A DNA stretch of 64,000 bases from Jiangella sp. DSM 45060 (lineage in GTDB: Bacteria; Actinomycetota; Actinomycetes; Jiangellales; Jiangellaceae): positions 620,001-684,000 of the forward strand of contig NZ_LT629771.1 in assembly GCF_900105175.1 (NCBI RefSeq). The letters run 5' to 3'. The notes beneath the pieces were generated by a model that was given only the letters and a program-made list of their open reading frames with translations, was not told where the DNA came from and did not search any database. Both the position numbers and the translations under genes were made by a program. Positions 60,322 through 64,000 of the stretch are shown in pieces. Numbering within the stretch: the stretch's first letter is position 1; each line of letters starts with the position of its first letter.

Positions 60322-61616
60322 TCACTCCGGGTCGAGCCACCAGGGGCTGGAGTAGGCGACCCCGAAGTCGTTGCAGGGGTGGCCGTCCGGACCGGGGGTG
60401 GCGTTGGGCCGGGACGGGTCGGAGACCCGCAGGACGACCCAGTCGCCGTCGTCGGCGTTCAGTGGGACGGTGAAGCGGGTGACGCGGCCGGCGGCGGCCT
60501 CGACGACGTCGGCGACTCGAGGTACGCCGTCGCCGGGGCGGAGGACCTGGACGTCGAGCCGGCGGCCGGACCAGTCGGCGCCGCGGTCGAGGTCGACGGC
60601 GAACTGGACGTCGCCGCGGGCGCGCCGGATCGAGCCGCCCATCGGCACGCCGTCGGCCGTGGCGTCGAGTCGCAGGCCGGAGACGCAGGTGGCGAAGAAC
60701 CGCCGCTGCGTCATCGCCTGGAACACCGCCTCGCGGGTGTTCTCGGTGACCCACATGCCGGTGCGGCCCTTGCCCTCCGGGTAGCCCCAGTCGGTGCCGT
60801 GCTCGTCGGTGACGCCGGACAGCCCTGGCCGCCAGCCGGCGTTCAAGCAGGTCACCAGCGGTGAGCTGACGCCCTTGGCCCAGCCCTCGAAGAGGTAGTC
60901 GTCGTAGCGGTTGAACATCTCGAGGCTGACCAGCTGGTCGTGCGCCGCCGGCTCGTACCGGAAGTCGTTGAACCGGCCCGGCTCGCGGCCCGGGTGGTTG
61001 AACCCGGCCAGCCCGTCGGCGCCGCCGTCACCGAAGCCGAGGAAGCCGTCCTCGCGGGTCAGCCAGCGGTAGAGCCGCCCATCAGCGTGGCGTCGAGCAC
61101 GTCGGTGTACGCGTCGGTGAACCACACGTTGACGTGGCCGAGCAGCGGGTTGGTCCACTCGAAGCCGCGGATCGCGGTGAACACGCCCGGCTCGTCGGCG
61201 GCGTCGGCGAGCTCGCGGGTCCGGCGCCAGCCGCCGCGGCTCAGCCCGGTGATGCGGTTGACGCCGTCGGGCAGCAGCGAGTCGAGGATGCTCAGCACGC
61301 CGTCGGACAGCGTCGCGTGGTCGGTGAGCGCCGCGACGTCGAGGCCGGCCGAGCGCATCGACTCGTACGCCAGCGCGGGGTCGCCGGCGCCGTCGGAGAG
61401 CATGGTGTGGTTGTGGAGGTCGGCGTGGACGAGCGTGCGGCCACGGGTGAGCCGCGACGCGCGGGCGGCGCCCGGCTGGCCGGTCGCGGTGCGCGTGACG
61501 GCGCTGTCGGCCGTGCCGGCTGAGCCGCCGGCCAGGATCAGCCCGCCGGCCCCGGCGACGGCGGAGCGGGGACCCGGCGCCGTCGCGTGGTGGTGCTCGT
61601 GCTCCGAGTCGCTCAT
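60322..61616 (-). pseudogene. PHP-domain (CehA-like) metallohydrolase interrupted by a frameshift
   Basis: Two adjacent frames make one protein of the CehA/McbA metallohydrolase type. The N-terminal part (start 61616) has VHADLHNHTMLSDGAGDPAL and ALTDHATLSDG, the PHP metal ligands. It ends at a stop right after ATLMGGSTAG. The C-terminal part continues in another frame from GRLYRWLTREDGFLGFGDGG through LAGFNHPGREPGRFNDF to PWWLDPE. The break lies near 61075-61085, in a GGGCGG run, and fits a one-base deletion. It may be a true inactivation or a base-calling error. The protein is otherwise complete. Confidence 0.8.
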
Positions 61617-61721
61617 GGCTGCGTTCCCAACCCTCCGTCGTCACCAGCAGGGAAGCCGAGGTGTGCGGCGTCGGAACACCGGCTCGCACCGTCACCCTAG
61701 CCGAGCGGTTAGCCTCCTCTC

Positions 61722-63059
61722 GTGCTGGTGTTGGCGGTCGCGGCGTTCGCCGTCGCATGGTGGCTGGGGCTGTACCTCGCCGGTCGCGACCCCGCCGACC
61801 CCGCCATGCGCCGCGCCGGGCTGGGCCTGGTGTCGTATGCGCTCGCCCTGGCGATGACGCCGTTCGACGGCTCCGTCGTCGGCGCGCTCGGGTACGTGTT
61901 CGCCGGTCTGCCGGCGCTGATCTGGACCGGCGTGCTGCTCGCGCTGCTGCCCGACGGCGCGCCGTGGCGGGCGCCGGCCGAGCGGGCGTGGCGGTTCGCC
62001 GTGCTGCCGCTGGGTCTGGCCGAGCTGGTGGCGGCCGCGGTCGCCGGCGGCGGATGGGAGCCGGTGACGGCGGTGCTGGTGCTGCTGCCGCTGGCGGCGG
62101 CGCTCTGGCTGGTGCTGCGCGCGCGGACCGGGCCGCTGGAGCTGCGTCAGGGCGTCGTCGTGCTGGCGACGCTGCTGTTCGGGCTCGGCGCCGTGGCCGT
62201 GCTCGTGCCGATGGGCGGGCTGCCCGACTGGCTGGTGCTCGCGGCGGTCGGGGTGGACCTCGTCGTGCTCGGCGTCGTCGTCGCGGTGACGAACGCGCTG
62301 GAGTCGGGCGAGGCGCTCGGCGCGGACCTGCGGCGATCCGCCGTCGGGGCGCTGCTCGCGGCCACGGTGTTCGGCGGGCAGGTCGGGCTGGTGACGCTGG
62401 CGTCGGGCGACGGGCCGGGCGGGACGGGCGACGCGGACGACGCGCTGCGGGCGCTCGCCTTCGGCGTCGTCGGCGCCGCGATCGCCGTCGTGACGCTGGC
62501 CAGCGCCGTCCAGGCGGCCGTCGACCGGCTGGCGTTCGCGGGGACGCCGGCGCTGCGGGCGTCCCGGACCGAGCTGCGCGACGCCTCCGACGCGCTGCCC
62601 CGCCGCGACGCGCGCCACCACCTCGACGACCTCGACGACGACGCGTTCGTCCGGCTGGTCCGCGACGCGCTGCGCAACTACGGCGATCTCGGCAAGCTGG
62701 TGTCCAGCCCGCTGCTCGCCCTCCCCGCCGTCGACGCCCGCCTGGGTGACCGCGACGCGCACGCCCTGGACCGCGCGACCGAGCTGAAGGCGCTGCTGCT
62801 GGAGAGCATCGAGCGGCTGCGCCCCCGCGACGCCGAGTTCGGCACCAGCGAGGAGTGGCGGTACTTCAACGCGCTCTACTTCCCGTACGTCGCCGGCATC
62901 CGTCCGTACCGCCGCCAGCCCGACCTCAGCGGCCTCGACGACACCTCGCGGCGCGCGTTCGACTGGCTGCGCCGCTACGTCCCCGAGCGGACGCTCTACA
63001 ACTGGCAGAACGCCGCCGCCCGCGTCGTCGCGCACGATCTGCGCACCCGGACCGGCTGA
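61722..63059 (+). CDS. Polytopic membrane protein with C-terminal soluble domain (445 aa)
   Basis: 445-aa protein. Seven or eight hydrophobic helices occupy about residues 1-265 (for example LVSYALALAMTPFDGSVVGA and LVLGVVVAVTNALESGE). A soluble C-terminal half of about 180 residues follows (DLDDDAFVRLVRDALRNYGD, EEWRYFNALYFPYVAGIRPY, DWLRRYVPERTLYNWQNAAA). The end looks helix-turn-helix-like but is not a clear match. GTG start after TAGCCT, so probably leaderless. I recognise no function. Confidence 0.8.
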   Translation: MLVLAVAAFAVAWWLGLYLAGRDPADPAMRRAGLGLVSYALALAMTPFDGSVVGALGYVFAGLPALIWTGVLLALLPDGAPWRAPAERAWRFAVLPLGLAELVAAAVAGGGWEPVTAVLVLLPLAAALWLVLRARTGPLELRQGVVVLATLLFGLGAVAVLVPMGGLPDWLVLAAVGVDLVVLGVVVAVTNALESGEALGADLRRSAVGALLAATVFGGQVGLVTLASGDGPGGTGDADDALRALAFGVVGAAIAVVTLASAVQAAVDRLAFAGTPALRASRTELRDASDALPRRDARHHLDDLDDDAFVRLVRDALRNYGDLGKLVSSPLLALPAVDARLGDRDAHALDRATELKALLLESIERLRPRDAEFGTSEEWRYFNALYFPYVAGIRPYRRQPDLSGLDDTSRRAFDWLRRYVPERTLYNWQNAAARVVAHDLRTRTG

Positions 63060-63061
63060 AC

Positions 63062-63102
63062 TGGCAGTACTTGGCAGTGCCTGGTCTGTGCTTGGCAGTG
63101 CC
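63062..63102. repeat. Four tandem 10-11 bp repeats upstream of a membrane-protein gene
   Basis: Units starting TGGCAGT at 63062, 63072 and 63093, with a degenerate copy TGGTCTG at 63082. The 10-11 bp spacing places them on one face of the helix, as expected for repeated binding of a regulator. They lie 50-90 nt before the start at 63155. Confidence 0.6.
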
Positions 63103-63154
63103 CTCCGGGCGACGGTCGTGGTGTCCGAACGACATCACGAAGGAGCTGGTCACC

Positions 63155-63580
63155 ATGGCCGCAGACGCCGCCACCCGCACCCCCGCCCTCGCCCGCATCC
63201 GGGAGACGCCGCTGCTGCGCTGGGCCCTGGAGCTGGACGGCATCACCATCGCGCTGAACGGCCTGGTGTACCTGCTCGCGGCCGGGTGGGTGGGCGACAA
63301 ACTGGGGCTGCCGACGGGGCTGCTCTACGCGGCGGGCGCGTTCCTCATCGTCATGAGCCCGATCGTGTTCGCCGTGTCGATGCGGCGGGAGGCGCCGGTC
63401 CTCTGGGTGGGCGCGATCATCGTCCTCAACGCGGTCTGGGCGATCGACAGCGTCATCGTGGTCGCGGCCGGCTGGTTCGATCTGACCACCGCCGGGACGG
63501 TGTGGATCCTGCTGCAGGCGGCCGTCGTCGTCGTCTTCGCCGAGCTGGAGTGGATGGGCCTGAAACGGGCCCGCCGCTGA
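63155..63580 (+). CDS. Small four-helix membrane protein (141 aa)
   Basis: 141-aa membrane protein with AAGGAG upstream of the ATG. Four hydrophobic segments (ALNGLVYLLAAGWVGDKLGL, LLYAAGAFLIVMSPIVFAVS, VLWVGAIIVLNAVWAIDSVI, TVWILLQAAVVVVFAELEWM). Such small SPW- or DoxX-like actinobacterial proteins usually have no known function. Preceded by tandem repeats and followed by a hairpin terminator, so it is its own transcription unit. Confidence 0.8.
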   Translation: MAADAATRTPALARIRETPLLRWALELDGITIALNGLVYLLAAGWVGDKLGLPTGLLYAAGAFLIVMSPIVFAVSMRREAPVLWVGAIIVLNAVWAIDSVIVVAAGWFDLTTAGTVWILLQAAVVVVFAELEWMGLKRARR

Positions 63581-63600
63581 CGCCGTCACCCTCGAGGCCC

Positions 63601-63636
63601 CCGGCCCCGGCGCGTGTGAGCCCGCGCCGGGGCCGG
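63601..63636 (+). terminator. Terminator of the small membrane protein gene
   Basis: A perfect 14-bp stem (63601-63614 with 63623-63636) and 8-nt loop, 20 nt after the stop. Confidence 0.8.
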
Positions 63637-63687
63637 TCCACGCCCGCGGTTAAGGCCACGCTCAGGGAACGCCGCTACGCTCGAACG

Positions 63688-64000
63688 GTGGTGACCCAGG
63701 ACCTGCCCGCGGCGGGCGTCGAGACGACGTCCAGGCGGCGGCTGACCGCGGAGATCTGGATCGTGCTCGGGTTGTCGCTCGGGCAGTCCGCCGTCTACGC
63801 CGTCGTCAGCCTGATCGCGCGGTTGACCCGGCCGGAGCGGCTGAGCGAGCAGACCGCCACCCTGAACGCGTCCCGCAGCGTGCGCGAGTACCTCGACCTC
63901 ACCTACCAGGTGCTGTCCATCGGGTTCGCGCTGGTGCCGGTGGCGCTGGCGCTGTACCTGTTGTCCGGACCGGGCCGGTCGGCGCTGAAGCGCATCGGCT
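63688..64000 (+). CDS. CPBP-family intramembrane protease-like protein, 3' end outside window
   Basis: About 104 codons are visible. The start GTG at 63688 (or the next codon) follows TACGCT by a few bases, so the transcript may be leaderless. The visible N-terminus TAEIWIVLGLSLGQSAVYAV, IARLTRPERLSEQTATLN and TYQVLSIGFALVPVALALYL resembles the first part of actinobacterial CPBP (CAAX-type) intramembrane proteases. The catalytic EExxxR region would lie beyond the window, so activity cannot be judged. Confidence 0.65.
   Translation, partial: MVTQDLPAAGVETTSRRRLTAEIWIVLGLSLGQSAVYAVVSLIARLTRPERLSEQTATLNASRSVREYLDLTYQVLSIGFALVPVALALYLLSGPGRSALKRIG

Overview
The window is high-GC DNA (roughly 70% or more by eye) with many GTG starts, 1-4 nt gene overlaps, long GC hairpins as terminators, a large LuxR (LAL) regulator, a PPOX/F420-type flavin-fold protein and an MmyB-type regulator. 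It is therefore an actinomycete chromosome. A Jiangella-like soil or plant-associated genus is my guess and cannot be proved from this sequence. No rRNA, tRNA, CRISPR, integrase or transposase was seen.

Layout. (a) 1-4.65 kb: sugar ABC importer of the YtfQ/YtfR/YtfT class (permease cut by the window edge) with its LacI-type regulator. (b) 4.8-8 kb: a 49-aa candidate peptide and a LAL-type LuxR regulator. (c) 8.1-14 kb: a giant secreted subtilase carrying beta-propeller-like repeats. (d) 14.1-20 kb: an exported PLP enzyme, an SDR, a nucleotidyltransferase, and a hydrolase/DHFR-like pair divergent from a TetR gene and a small kinase. (e) 20-23 kb: GH127 beta-L-arabinofuranosidase with a LamG domain inserted in it. 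(f) 23.5-36.6 kb, all on the minus strand: a complete hydroxyproline catabolic set (peptide ABC importer, three-subunit D-hydroxyproline dehydrogenase, semialdehyde dehydrogenase, deaminase, 4-hydroxyproline epimerase, GntR/FCD regulator). (g) 37.2-51.7 kb: four secreted M6-family metalloproteases, a second subtilase, two lipoproteins (one thioredoxin-like) and a PucR-type regulator. (h) 52-58.5 kb: small housekeeping genes, then a biotin-linked operon bioY - acyl-CoA ligase - thiolase - ecfT. (i) 58.6-64 kb: PhoD-type phosphatase, a frameshifted PHP-domain protein, two membrane proteins and the start of a CPBP protease.

How it fits together. GH127 enzymes such as HypBA1 remove beta-L-arabinofuranose from hydroxyproline in plant extensins. 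Here such an enzyme sits beside hydroxyproline catabolism, a peptide importer, a furanose-type sugar importer and a battery of secreted proteases. I propose that 20-46 kb, together with the sugar importer at 1-4.6 kb, is a utilisation locus for arabinosylated hydroxyproline-rich glycoprotein (or, less specifically, collagen-like protein). Two sequence signals support this. A LacI-type operator is shared by the sugar importer, its regulator and the GH127 gene. A 12-bp dyad, GTRNNATNNYAC or its reverse complement, occurs at the promoters of the sugar importer, GH127, semialdehyde dehydrogenase, peptide importer, first M6 protease and PucR gene, with weaker versions at two more. The functional linkage is inference; the gene identities and sites are read from the sequence.
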